64,000 nt of DNA, taken from Mytilinidion resinicola. Lineage: Eukaryota > Ascomycota > Dothideomycetes > Mytilinidiales > Mytilinidiaceae. Position 1 is the first letter of the stretch. Every line of letters begins with the position of its first letter. The notes below the pieces were generated by a model, which was not told the DNA's origin, made no database searches, and worked only from the letters and a program-made list of their open reading frames with translations. Location: assembly GCF_010093595.1 (NCBI RefSeq), contig NW_022985439.1, positions 58,869-122,868 of the forward strand, given 5' to 3'. A program made the translations under genes and the position numbers. Shown here piece after piece: positions 24,069 through 35,611 of this stretch.

Positions 24069-24485
24069 TTTTCCAGCTTAGCTTTGCAACACGATGCATT
24101 TTTTGGTGTTGAAGGTGGGAAAATTTCCACGATGCTACGACACAAAATCTGTGCACTCTTTGCAATTCGTTCTAACCTTGCTCCGGGATTTCTAATGAGA
24201 CGCTAGGCCACTCGAACGAAAGAGTGAGGCAGGTCGATTAGAAGCAATTGGGATCACTCCAGTTTGATTTGTCTTGACATTTGCACCTCGTGTGAGTTCG
24301 TGAGGATGATGCATCGCAGGATAGTATAGGACATTGGCACTTTCAAAGAAGAAGTTCTCTTTCGATTTAGAGTACCGTTCTAACAACTAAATGACATATA
24401 CAAAATTACATCGAAAGAAAGTAAAACAAAATTCCTCATCTATCCAATTTTCCTACCATTTCTTCTCGTCGCCAGCCTTTCACTC
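24069..24485. other. Shared 3' region between regulator and PKS
   Basis: 417 bp between two convergent stop codons. T-rich and A-rich stretches on both sides are consistent with 3' UTRs and polyadenylation signals. No gene seen. Confidence 0.5.
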
Positions 24486-27400
24486 CTACACCTTCTCCCC
24501 AAACCACCCAGTCAAATGTCCCACGGTCGGGCAACTCCACGTCAACGTCGGCGGCACCTTGACCCCCAACGTCTTCTGCAACTGGCTCCTCAAGCTCACC
24601 GTCATCACGCTATCCACCCCCAAATCGCTCAAGGGCGCCTTCGAGTCCACTTCGTCAGCACTGCTATGCAGCACCTTCGCCACACACTCCCGGATTTTCG
24701 CATCCAGATACGCCTTCTTCCCCGCCGCATCCGTCGGCACGGCCTCTGCGCTCGCCGCAGGGGCTGCAGCGCCCGCCTCGGCCTGCTTCCGCGGCGCGAT
24801 ATCCGCCAGCATGGCGCTGGGCAGCGGCTCGTTGGCCTCAAGCTGCAGCGCGCGGAGGACTACGGCATGGTCCATGCCGTATTTGGCGACGTGCTGCCAG
24901 GCGCGGAACGCCTCGTCGCGCGTCACATCCGTGATGCCCTTGGACGCGAGCTCGGCGTTGATGAAGTCGGTGCTGGCGGCCATGCCCAGCCCGCGCCAGC
25001 TGGTCCACTGCAGCGCGATGGCGTTGTCGCCGAGGTTGCGGCGCTGGGTGGCGAGGGCGTCGAGGAAGGCGTTGCCTGAGGCGTACGAGGCTTGGCCGGG
25101 GAAGCCGAAGAGCTGGCCGCAGGAGGAGAAGAGAGTGAGGAAGTCGAGGGAGCCGACAGGAAATAGGGAATTCAGGGCTAGGGCGCCGGTGATTTTGGGC
25201 GCGAGGACGCGTTGGAAGGAGGGTTGGGTTGTTTCGAGGACCAGCTCGTCTTCCAGCACACCGGCAGCATGCACGACGCCGGTGACTGGAGGGAAGGGGA
25301 GGGTGTCGATGGTGGAGCGAAGTTGGGATTCTGCGTCGGAGGCGGACATGTCGACGGCAAGGGTGTACACAACTGCGCCGTGAGACTCGAGAAGTTGAAT
25401 CCGCTTGAGGGCTGGAGCGAGAGGAGAGTCCGACTTGAGCAGAGCAGGCCATTCGCTGCGTGCGGGCATTCCGCGGCGAGAGACGAGGATGAGACGTCGA
25501 GCGCCTTTTTCGACGAGGAATTCGGCGACTTCGAAACCCAGAGCTCCCAGGCCTCCAGTGACCATGTAAGTGCCTTCAGGTCTGATTGTGAGGTTGTTTT
25601 GCTCAGCGGCGGGCAGGAGCTTCTCCCTGGGAAGGGAACGGAGTCGTGCCACTCGTGGAATTCCATCGACGATTCGAATGTTGTCGGCGTCGCGGACGTA
25701 TTTCATCGTCTCCAGGGGGAAGATGGGGGTCTCGAGATCGATCAGACCGCCCCAGGCTTCAGGGTGCTCAGAAGCGATAATGCGCGTAAGACCATGAAGG
25801 GGCGACTGCGTAAGAGCTGTGACGGTTTCACTAGTAGACACCCGGTCTGTCAAGACAAAGACCTTAGCAGAGAGCTCGGTGTTGACGATGAACTTGACGA
25901 TATCGAGGAGCTCGAAGATGAAGGACTGCGAGACTGCTGCGAGCGGCTCTTGCGAAGTGACGCGTCCAGGAACGTATACGATGGCAGTGCCCTTCTCGCT
26001 CACATCTTGCGCCGAGAGCTGATCTGCAGACGTCAAGGTCGTGACGGAGCGCACTCGGTCACTAAGGTAGACGGCATATTTCTCAGAGAGCTGCAGGTCA
26101 CGGGAAACCAGAACAACGTGCTCGATAGGAATTGCCTCTTCGCTGTACGCAGCCGGAGGCCATGCAAGTTGATGAACCAGGCTCTCCACACTGCCACTGA
26201 CACCGGGAGTACCCTCGATTTCAGAGAATCGCATGGACTGGAACTTGGCGACTGCCTCCCCATTCTCGTTGAGGACGGTGACGTGGACAGCCAGTGTGGT
26301 ATCCGTAGCCTCTTCGACATACAAATAGCCAACCTTCGGTGGTGGCTGGCTCGTGTACTTGAAAACCTTCTCGATCTGCGCTGGCATGCGAAGAGCAGGC
26401 TTGTCCATGAAGATAGTCGAACCAACAGACGTCGCAGCATCCAAGATCGGTGCCCACGAGTACTCATCCCACGGCAGCGCCTCGCCAGCAGCAGTCTCTG
26501 GAGAGACGTCCACACGCGCGATCATCTCCTTCAAGTTGCCGTAGTGCTCCGTTACGGCCCACGGGAATCCCATAGCGGAGACGCCAACTTTGTCAAGGTA
26601 GTGGATGGAGAAGTTGTCCGCGAGCTTTGCGCCGATGCGCGATTTGATGGCTTCGACGTCGAATTTCTCGGGTTCCACGGGTGTAGTATCCAAGGCCCAT
26701 CGGCCGGTTGTGTGGGTAAGCCAAGAGGCATCATCTTGCTGCTCGCTCTTATCCTGGGCCAGCCTAGAGCAAATCTTGACTTGACCGGGGTGGACCACGA
26801 CTTGGATATCGCGCTTCTGGCTGATTGCGACCGGGACGCGGAGGACGATGTTGGAGAGTGTGGTTGCGCCGGTGGAGTGTAAGAATGTGTTGCAAAGGGC
26901 GGCAGCAGGCACGATCTCTGAACCGTGCAGCGGATGGCTACCAGGGAACGGCTTCGTCTGGTCGTCGATGACGGTGCGGTACACCACCGTGGTCTCTCCT
27001 GCAATCGCAGTTCTCTCCCCAAGAAGAGTATGCTTATCCACATCGTGCGTCGTCGAAACGTTCAAAGGACCTGTTTCAATGGCTCGCCAGATATCCTTGT
27101 GGCTCCAGGTCGTGAGGGGTACGGCGGTCGACCATTCAGTTCCCATTTGCTTCTTCCAGTCCACAGCTACGCCATTGCAATGCAGCTGGGCGATGCTGGA
27201 GAGGATCGATTTCTCCGAGGGCTTATTCCGCGTCATAGTGTTGGCGACCTTGAAATCCTCGATTCCCTTGTCCATGATGGTCTCGCTAATGGAGTGTGCG
27301 ATGATGGGATGGGTGGAGACTTCGAGGAAGACTCTGTGGCCATCCTCCAGAGCTGCCCCGACGGCAGATGTGAGACGGACAGGGTGGATCATGTTCTCCA

Positions 27401-29944
27401 GCCAGTAATTGACATCGCGGAGAGCGTCACCGCGAGGGTCGGAGAGCGAGGTGGAGTAGAGTGGTACTTTCGGTGCTTGCGGCTTGATAGCCCCCGTGAG
27501 AGCGGTGGTGAGGTCCTTGCGAAGGGTTTCTAGCACAGGATGGTGGAAGGCAATGTCAGTGTTGATACGGAATGCCTTGATGCCTTGTGTCTTCAGCTCT
27601 TCGGTGAACTCTTCGACTGACTTCTTTTCTCCAGATATCACGCAAGATGATGGTGAAGAATCGATAGCGGGGGCTAGGTTAGAACGGCCACTTAGTTTCT
27701 CCTGCATTTCTGCGAAGGGCTTGTTGACGAGAATCATAGCCCCCGATCCAGCAACACGGCTGTAGAGGTTTGCGCGGCGAGTGACGATGAGAGCGCCCTC
27801 TTCAGGAGATAGCGAGCCCACCGCGACGGTAGCAGCAATCTCACCAACGGAATGGCCGATCACTGCGTCAGGCTTGATGCCTTTGGATCGAAGAACAGCC
27901 ATGAGCCCAACCTGCATGATGTAGGTCAGGACCTGCACCTGAGTCGAGGTCTCGAAGTCCCCAGTCTTGAGCGCTTCCAATGCGGAGAAGCCCATCTCGG
28001 TCTGCACGATCGGATCGAGAGCGCTGACGGCACGGTAGAAGACAGGGTTGCCGATGAGTTCCTTGGCCATATTCACCCACTGCGCGCCATGGCCTGAGAA
28101 GACCCAAACAACGGGCTGGTCGGCACCTAGGGCTCGACTTGATGTAGTCCACTCGTTCGCAGAACCTTCGGCGAAGGCTTTGAGGGTTGCAGCCGCATCC
28201 TCGTGGTCGTCAATGACAAAGGCGGCGCGGTAGTCGTGATGGCCTCGGCGAGTGCTCAACGTATTGGCGATGGAGGTGAGGTCGTATTGCTTGCCGTCGT
28301 CCGAAGCGATCCATTCCTGCAGCGGGTCGGCCTGGATGGCAAGTCTCTTCTCTTGGGGTGCGGAGAGGAGCAAGATCCGGGGCCCAGTTGTTGCCCCTTC
28401 TTCGACCAGGGGATGTTGAGGCTTGATGTACTGCTCGATAACGGCATGCGACACTGTGCCGCCGTATCCGTAAGAGCAAATGCCGGCACGTCGAACTTCC
28501 TCAGACTCGGGCCACGGGGCCGTGTTTTGGACGACTTGAACACCGGCTTTCTTCCAGTCGACCTTGGAGTTCAGCGTGGTGAGGTTAGCTTGCGGTGCGA
28601 GTATTCCCTTGTTGACTGCCAAGGCGGCTTTGATGAAGCCTGCAGCACCAGCACCAGCTTCGAGATGTCCGATATTGGGCTTCACAGACCCGATGAAGCA
28701 GGGGTCATCTTGTCTGCCTTGCCCGTACACAGCTGAGATAGCAGATACCTCAGTGGGGTCGCCGAGAGAGGTTGACGTGGCATGGGCTTCGACGTAGCCC
28801 ACAGTCGAAGGGTCGATATCCGCAACGGACAGCGCTTTCCTGGCAACGGCTTCCTGGGCTTTGGCATTCGGAGCCATAATCCCTTTGGTCTTGCCGTCTT
28901 GGCCGACAGCAGACCCGCGCAGGACAGCGATGATGTTGTCGTCGTCTTTAACAGCATCCTCCATACGCTTCAGGATGACCACCGTAGCACCTTCGCCTCT
29001 CCCATAGCCATTCGCAGAGTCGTCGAACGACTTGCAAGAGCCTTCCTTGCACGTAGCCCCGGCTTTGTCCAGCACACTGGTCAGACCAGGCCCACACAGC
29101 GCGTTGACTCCACCAGCTATCGCGACCTTGGATTCTCCGTCCAGGATAGCTCGGGCCCCGTGATGGATCGCAACCAGTGAGCTTGCACACGCCGCATCTA
29201 CGGCCGTGCTCGGGCCCATCAGATTCAAATGATAGGAGATGCGGTTCGGAACCCCACAGTACGCAGTTCCAATCCCCATCCACGGCTCCACGTTCGGGAT
29301 ATCCTCCAGCAGCAACTTCGAATAGTCGTCACTGTTAACGCCCATAAAGACGGCTGTGTCCGACCCGGACAAACTCTGTGGCGGAATGCCAGCGTTCTCT
29401 AGTGCTTCCCACGTCACTTCGAGGGAGAGGCGCTGTTGCGGGTCCATCTGCTCGGCTTCTTTAGGCGAGATTCCAAAGAAGCCAGCATCGAAGGCGGGCA
29501 AATTGGAGAGGAAGTAGCCGCGATTTGTGACGTTGGCGAGGGTCTTGGTGTTGCGTGCGTCGCGGCGATGATAGGGCTCCCATCTTGCGGCGGGGATCTC
29601 CGAAGACGTATCGAGCTTTTGGAGAATGGTGGACCAGAGTTCCTCCGGGGAGTTGTTGTTGCCAGAGACGCGGCAGCCGAGACCGACGATGGCGACGTTG
29701 GTGGTGGAGCCCTAAGCGCTGGTGTCAGCGGGGGATTATGGAGGGACGATCAATGATTGGGCAGAGTTGATGCGGGGAGTGGAGAGGTGATCAGGCGGAG
29801 AAGGAAGAATGTCGGATGTTGACTAACATTGTCGCTGACTTCTGTCCAAGGAGTCTCATTCCCTGCTCGCTGCCTGCTGCTGTCCCATGACGGGGTAGAC
29901 GAGACAGTCGACGAAGGTGATTGGGGGGTTGCGGCGGCGGGCAT
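24486..29944 (-). CDS. Partially reducing polyketide synthase, 6-methylsalicylic acid synthase type
   Basis: Two exons: 29944-29828 (39 codons, [20 protein letters not shown]...) and 29711-24486, with a 116-bp intron (GTTAGT...TTAG); total 1780 residues, the usual length for fungal 6-MSA synthases. Domains in order: ketosynthase ([12 protein letters not shown] near 46; active Cys in DAACASSL near 214; His in EAHATST near 349 and in GHLEAG near 388), acyltransferase (FSGHGAQW near 578; catalytic Ser in GHSVGEIAA near 660), a thiohydrolase/DH-like domain with [12 protein letters not shown] near 965, ketoreductase ([17 protein letters not shown] near 1420) and one ACP with phosphopantetheine Ser in LGVDSVMT near 1740. 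There is no thioesterase, as expected for this type. It should make a methylated monocyclic salicylate from malonyl-CoA with one keto reduction. A mellein-synthase-like product is the main alternative, since domain order alone does not separate them. Confidence 0.93.
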
Positions 29945-31252
29945 GTTGGCTCTAGGATGCTGATATTGAAAAACAAGGATCTAACGGTGTCTAGGATGGT
30001 CGAATAGCAGAAATCTATGGCGTCTAGGGTGGCTGAGAAACAGGAATCTTTTTGTACATGGAAGGATTATTTAATCCTGATTTGGAAAGGTAATGCTGCA
30101 AAGCAAGTTGGCCTGGCCTGGTTGTGTTACAGTCCCTCTTATAACAACAGCAACGCTTTGAAAAATCGCCTGTCTTCGTCGACGTCAGTCCTCTTCCTCG
30201 AGCCTCAACACCACCCGTTTTCCTGAAACAACTTGAATAGCTCCGAGCCATGGTCAAAACCTCCGACTGGACGTTTTGAGCTTAGTTCGCATGATTGCAG
30301 GGGTGATACGAACTACGAAAAGCCCCGAATAGCCTCATCAGCAATCCTGTCGCGGTCCGAGGCTCTGTTAGGTGCGTATATCCCGCCTGAACACGAATGA
30401 ATAGCAGAGAGAGCTTCTCTTTTGGGCGACGTTGAGCTCTCCGATGTCGCTTTACACAAATTAGCGGGGCAAACTACACTCGGGTCGGCAGTCAAATATG
30501 AGGCGTAACTCCGCTTGCGGAAATGTAGAGAGGTTCCCGTAACCGAGGGACTCGACAACATGACAACGTCATCGATCACGATCGGACGGCAGCATGCGTC
30601 TGTGGCAGTGCGGGCCGAGCCGGGGATCTGCGCCAGGCAGCCTGGAAACGTCGCTCGCGAGCCCTCCGTTCTTCAGTTTCAAGGAGGTACATCCGTCAAG
30701 GTGCACCGCATACTGTCATGCATAGCGATGGCGAACAGGGACTAGGTAATATTGAAGAATCGATTTACTCTGTACCTGCTGCTGACTCCCGTTGGAGATG
30801 ATCAGTTCCCGATGGAGGTTCCGGGTACCCCCTGCGATGATCATTACCCACCCGAGTACTCGGGATCACGTATAGTAGGAGGGGTCCGATAATTAAGCGT
30901 TTGGGGACACTTCCCTATCTATTGTGGGGCAGCTCCATCCTCTGCAGTCGACCAGATGCGTAATGCACGGCCCTGGATGGATGGTAATATCAAAGCCACG
31001 GAGCGTTGGAGACTACGGTTCAAAGAATACTTTCCTTCTGAATACGCCTGTCGAAATCTGGCTTCTACGAAGCGTCTTTCCTCAACGACACGAACATGGG
31101 GCATACTCTATACTCTCCAAGTCCAATCATCCCCTTTCACAACTCGGCGGGGCAGACGGAGATCAAGAAGTGAGCTCTCCAGTTCGTCCCTTCATTGCGA
31201 CTGCGTCTCTGACCACATCACAAGATTCGGGGGTCTCCTAACCTCGGAGTTC
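29945..31252. promoter_or_regulatory. Divergent promoter region between PKS and cupin genes
   Basis: A 1.3-kb non-coding interval separates the outward-facing PKS (minus) and cupin (plus) genes. Short frames inside (for example 30313-30579 minus and 30515-30745 plus) overlap each other and lack domains. A shared regulator could act on both genes from here. I did not find a convincing repeated or palindromic CGG motif for the Zn2Cys6 protein. Confidence 0.5.
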
Positions 31253-32194
31253 ATGCCAGCTCCCGTCGGCCGCAGCTTTCAGATGCGACAAACCTACCGC
31301 CACAACGTTGAAGGCCCCATCCCCGATAATCTCCGCAAATTGATCGCGGATCCCAGAAAGCCAAAGGGCCCGCCAACGCACTTCCACCAGTTTCAAACCG
31401 AGTACTTCAAAGTCGAGGAGGGCATTTGCATCGTTGAGATCAATGGTGTGCCGCGCAACGTGAGTCCCGACGATGAAGAGATCAGCTGCAAGCCGGGAAA
31501 TGTGCATGCATTTTACATTCATCCGGACAGCCCGGAGAAGATGACGGTGCTGCTGAGCGCGAGTGATACAGGAATGGATTATCAGCTTGATCGCGTGTTC
31601 TTTGAGAACTGGTATGGATATTGGCATGATGCCTTGCTGTATCGCGGGGGACTGGATCTGATCCAGACACTTCAGGTGAGCAAATCCGAATCCCTGGTTA
31701 GATAGATGCTGATCTGACCTCAATAGATCCACGACGCAGGCGATCACTACACTCCCGCGCCCGCTTGGATGCCCTTCCGCACCTTTTTTGGCTATTGGGC
31801 ATGCGTAATCATCGGCCGCTGGCTCGGCGGACTGCTAGGCTACAAACCCTTCTTCAAAGAGTACACGACTGACTGGGACTTTGCAATCTCAAAGATGAAA
31901 GGAAACGTCTTTACCCGGTGGAATGTGCATGAGAGTTATTCTGACAAGCAGCCGTGGGAGAAGCAGGTGGAGATGTCTAGCCATCCCAAGCCTACGAATG
32001 CGGAGTACGAGGAGTTGGTTACTGATATGACTGAGACGTTCTGGAAGTCGCAGGGTAATAACGGTGTCAAGGGGGTCAATGGTATGTTTGGGGATGAGTC
32101 TCCTACGTCAAAGATGGCAAAGGTCCACGTCAAAGGGGAGGTTAATGGCGCTCTCAATGGTGATACGGTAGCCCCTCTTCGTAAGAGGGTATAA
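31253..32194 (+). CDS. Cupin-fold protein of the polyketide cluster
   Basis: Two exons, 31253-31675 and 31727-32194, with a 51-bp intron (GTGAGC...AATAG); 296 residues. The first half carries both cupin motifs: [16 protein letters not shown] (the HxH...E metal-binding motif 1) and [11 protein letters not shown] (motif 2, PG..H). Metal-ion binding and a dioxygenase, isomerase or decarboxylase role are possible, but the exact reaction is not visible. After the intron a hydrophobic stretch, [18 protein letters not shown], may be a membrane segment or amphipathic helix; the C-terminus is polar and low-complexity. The start is the ATG directly before the conserved [14 protein letters not shown] region; frame is open further upstream, so a longer N-terminus is possible. 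It is divergent from the PKS gene and followed by a P450, so it is probably a tailoring enzyme. Confidence 0.78.
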
Positions 32195-32674
32195 TGTGTT
32201 GTAGATGTTTAGGTTGGGTAATATCAAGAGGATAGCTTTGAGACATAATGGCGTTGACGGGATACGATTTGCTTTTGTGGTAGAAATACACATCGTTCAA
32301 ATTGCACCAGATGTTCTTCCGCGCCAAGTTTCAGACTTCAGCGTTCTAAATGTGCTATTATGAAACTTCAATATCTTGAAACCTACCATTTAGGTAGTAA
32401 GACAATCGCCAATGTGGATTTTTTATATGTCCCGTCTCTGGCTGTCGCATCAGTACTAGATGATTCTTATATCTGAGTCTCACCTAGCTTCTAGATCTCC
32501 CAGGGTATATATACGCTATTGTTGAATGGTGTTGCTTTCGAGGGTTCGAATCATGTGGCTTTCACGTGATCTGCTACAGGAATGACTTCTCCTCTGCACC
32601 ACATCCAGATTCGAATGCGCAACGTGCTGGCCCCTCACATTTGATCGTCCAAGGCATATTGCTACTACAGTATA

Positions 32675-32837
32675 ACGTTGTTCACCCCCACCGAGAATCA
32701 CCCACTACCGAGAATTGGTGAGAATTTGAGGGGCCCAAGCCGCTGGTCTAAATTCTTCTAAGCGTGACCAAATCTGCTCAGAAAACACTCCACCAATTCT
32801 CGTTAGTGGGTGATTCTCGGATGGGGGTGAACAACGT
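32675..32837. mobile_element. 163-bp MITE with ~47-bp terminal inverted repeats
   Basis: The left end, ACGTTGTTCACCCCCACCG..., is matched by the reverse complement of the right end, ...ATGGGGGTGAACAACGT, over about 47 bp with one indel and few mismatches. TA flanks both ends (32673-32674 and 32838-32839), the Tc1/mariner/pogo-type target duplication. The centre of about 70 bp is non-coding. It sits between the cupin stop and the P450 start, and is not RIP-mutated, as expected for so short a repeat. Confidence 0.88.
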
Positions 32838-33132
32838 TAGTGCGACTCGTTATAGCAAGGTTATCTATACTGTACTGACCCCTCGACTCGATCTTCCAGG
32901 ACACATTGCCACTAGCGAACTGGTACTGTTCCCCGATCTAGTCAATGTGCGTTCTCCACCTACTTGGCAATCGGATCACTCCTTTAGGAAAGCGGCTAGG
33001 ATCGTCGATCTGACTACACCTGGGAGCAAGCAAATCGCCAAAAAGAAATGAATGGTATCCGATGCCGTGTTTGGCGACGAGATCTCTTCGTTTGGAAGGG
33101 GAGATGGCACCTTCTGCGGAGCACGATTGAAG

Positions 33133-33237
33133 GATATTGGTATCCGCGCCACGGACGGATTTGCGTTGTGTCCGGGACTAATTCGCGTTAATGATCGAAC
33201 GCTAATCTAGCCCGTGGCGCGAATAGCAATGATATAG
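33133..33237. repeat. Imperfect inverted repeat upstream of the P450
   Basis: The left arm GATATTGGTATCCGCGCCAC pairs with the reverse complement of the right arm around 33211-33237 (GTGGCGCGAATAGCAATGAT), about 24 bp with a few mismatches. The arms are about 60 bp apart. It could be another small MITE or a regulatory palindrome; it lies 80-185 bp before the P450 ATG. Confidence 0.6.
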
Positions 33238-33317
33238 TAGGCATTTGTTTTATAGCTAGCTACCCCACATGTTGAATGCACTGGATACCCGTTCGACTCG
33301 AATTCGGAACCGCCAAA

Positions 33318-35141
33318 ATGCTAGATAAATTTCTCTTTACTCCTGACCTCACACCAAGCGCAGTCATTAGCGCCGTTGCGGTGTCTGGCTTACTACTCAC
33401 ACTTTGGAGGCTCCTTTCTGTGGGCCGACGCGAAAAGGACCTTCCACCTGGTATATATTCCGACGTCCTCAAATCGTGAGCGGCATGCGTGAGAGCGGGA
33501 CTGATAATTGACAGGACCCCCAACGATACCAGTCTGGGGGAATGAGCTCCAAATACCCAAGGCCGATGGGCACTTCCTGTACATACACTATCTCAAACTT
33601 CAGGACCTGAGCTGACTTCAAGTACAGCATGTCGAAATGGGCTAAACAATACGGCGGAATCTTCTCTCTCAAGCGTTTTCGCAATACCACCATTGTCATC
33701 TCCGATTGGAAACTCGTGAAGGATCTTATGGACAAGAAATCCACGCTCTACAGCTACCGGCCGCCCTCTGCAGTTGCCCATCTTATTACTGGAGGAGACC
33801 ATATCCTTATGATGCAGTATGGCGATACTTGGAGGATGATGAGGAAGTTGATCCACCAGTTCTTCATGGAGTCTAGGTGCGAGAAGGAGCATTGGGAAGT
33901 CCAAGAGGCCGAGGCTAGTCAGATGCTGTACGATTTCTTGACAGATCCAGCGGGGCATATGATGCACCCAAAGCGATTCAGTAATAGTATTACGATGTCA
34001 TTGGGTGGGTGCTTTCGTTGACTATTGCGGTACTGTCTTTTTCTAACCCTACACAGTCTTTGGCATCCGTACCAAAAGCATCAAAGACGAATATTTGACC
34101 CGCTTGTACGGCCTCATGGAGAAGTGGTCGCTCGTTCTTGAAACCGGCGCCACTCCACCTGTAGACTCATGGACTATTCTCCAATTGATTCCAGAGAGAT
34201 TTATGGGTTACTGGAGGAAGCGCGCGACCGAAGTAGGCGACCTAATGACTGGCTTGTATACCGAAGCGTTACATCGGGTCGAAGACCGTCGAACCAAGGG
34301 CGTCGAGATGAAGTCGTTGATGGATCTTGTTCTCGACCAACAAGAGAAAAACCAGTTCAATGAACATCAGCTTGCGTATCTGGGTGGCACGCTGATGGAA
34401 GGTGGATCTGATACGTCGTCTTCCATCATCCTAGCCATCTTGCAGGCGATGACGGAGTATCCAGAGGTTCAAAAGAAGTACGATGAGGAACTCAGCTTCC
34501 TGTATTGTATTACCATGTACTAACGCGTCCGTAGAGCACAAGCGGAGATCGATTCAGTGGTCGGCCCCGATCGTTCACCGCAATGGGCCGACTTCTCTAA
34601 ACTTCCCTACATCAATATGATCATCAAAGAAGCACACCGCTGGCGACCTGTCCTGCCACTCGGCGTCGTACATGGCCTCGCTGAGGATGACCACGTAAAC
34701 GGCATGCGTCTTCCGAAGGACAGCACCGTCATCCTCAACGTCTGGGGCATGCATATGGACCCCGAAAAGTTCAGCCAACCGGAAGATTTCATCCCGGAAC
34801 GGTACTCAAACCACCCGCAACTTGCGCCTGTATATGCTGCCTCTAAGGACTGGGAGGTGCGTGATCATTTCGGTTACGGTGCCTCGCGGCGCATTTGCCC
34901 TGGAATTCATCTTGCAGAACGCAATCTGTTCATTGCGGTCTCCAAGTTACTCTGGGCGTTTGAGTTCACGAAGAAGCCTCTGGGTGTGAACGACGTGAGT
35001 GCGGAGACGGGGAGTTCCCAAGGCTTTATGCATTGTGTGAAAGACTATGATGCGAACGTTGTTGTGAGAGGGGAAAAGAAGAAGCAAACGATTCTGAGAG
35101 AGTTGGACGCGAGTCAGGAAGTGTTTGCGAGGTTTGAATAG
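33318..35141 (+). CDS. Cytochrome P450 monooxygenase, cluster tailoring enzyme
   Basis: Five exons joined in one frame: 33318-33450, 33515-33578, 33628-34004, 34057-34477 and 34535-35141, giving 533 residues. All four introns are GT-AG; the last has a perfect TACTAAC branch site. The N-terminus has a membrane anchor (AVISAVAVSGLLLTLWRLL) followed by the Pro-rich hinge LPPGPPTIPVWG formed across intron 1. Further landmarks are GGSDTSSS in the oxygen-activating I helix, KEAHRWRP (ExxR of the K helix) and the haem-thiolate loop FGYGASRRICPG with its Cys ligand. It should be an ER-bound haem enzyme. Overall it resembles the CYP619-like P450s that hydroxylate m-cresol-type intermediates after 6-MSA decarboxylation; that is from memory of the family and not proved here. 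No 6-MSA decarboxylase gene is visible in the window. Confidence 0.9.
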
Positions 35142-35611
35142 GGGGTCTTTTCGAGGTAGATTTTGGGAACCTGGGTCATGTAGTCCGTCCTAGGAATAAC
35201 AATAGGACCGCTAATTACGGTCTTTACCTCCTGGCTTGCTTATTCCCTCACGGTACCTCTCCGAAGTTACAGAAACGATGTAAAATGTGCGACGAAGCGA
35301 TGAATTGTTTTTGCTAGTAAGATGCCTAATCTAGGCTGGTGTCTTCATTTCAGTGAATTAGTTACCTTAGAGCACATAGACTATATCGAAAGAAGTGGGC
35401 ACATGGAGGTTGATATGAGACAATTATGAACAAGATTTTACCAAGCAAAGAGCTCAGATTTCTACTTCGTGCGGTACCATTGACTAAAAATAGCTACCAT
35501 ACCCTTCCGAGGTTGACTCATGTATACAAGTCATAGACATTTAATTCGCTTTCAACCAATGGAAAGCTGCACAGAAAGAAAATACTCATGCCACTCTGCC
35601 TCATACTGCGC
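35142..35611. other. Shared 3' region between P450 and array gene A
   Basis: 470 bp between convergent genes. AT-moderate, no frame of interest, no repeat noticed. It marks the boundary between the biosynthetic cluster and the tandem array. Confidence 0.5.

Noticed and set aside
24391..26882. Long plus-strand frames opposite the PKS (330 and 556 codons)
   Set aside because: They are antisense shadows of the PKS coding sequence. The minus strand carries all catalytic motifs in order.
32540..32575. GGTTCGAATC-like tRNA T-loop sequence
   Set aside because: The flanking bases do not pair into a T stem, and no acceptor, D or anticodon arm can be folded around it.
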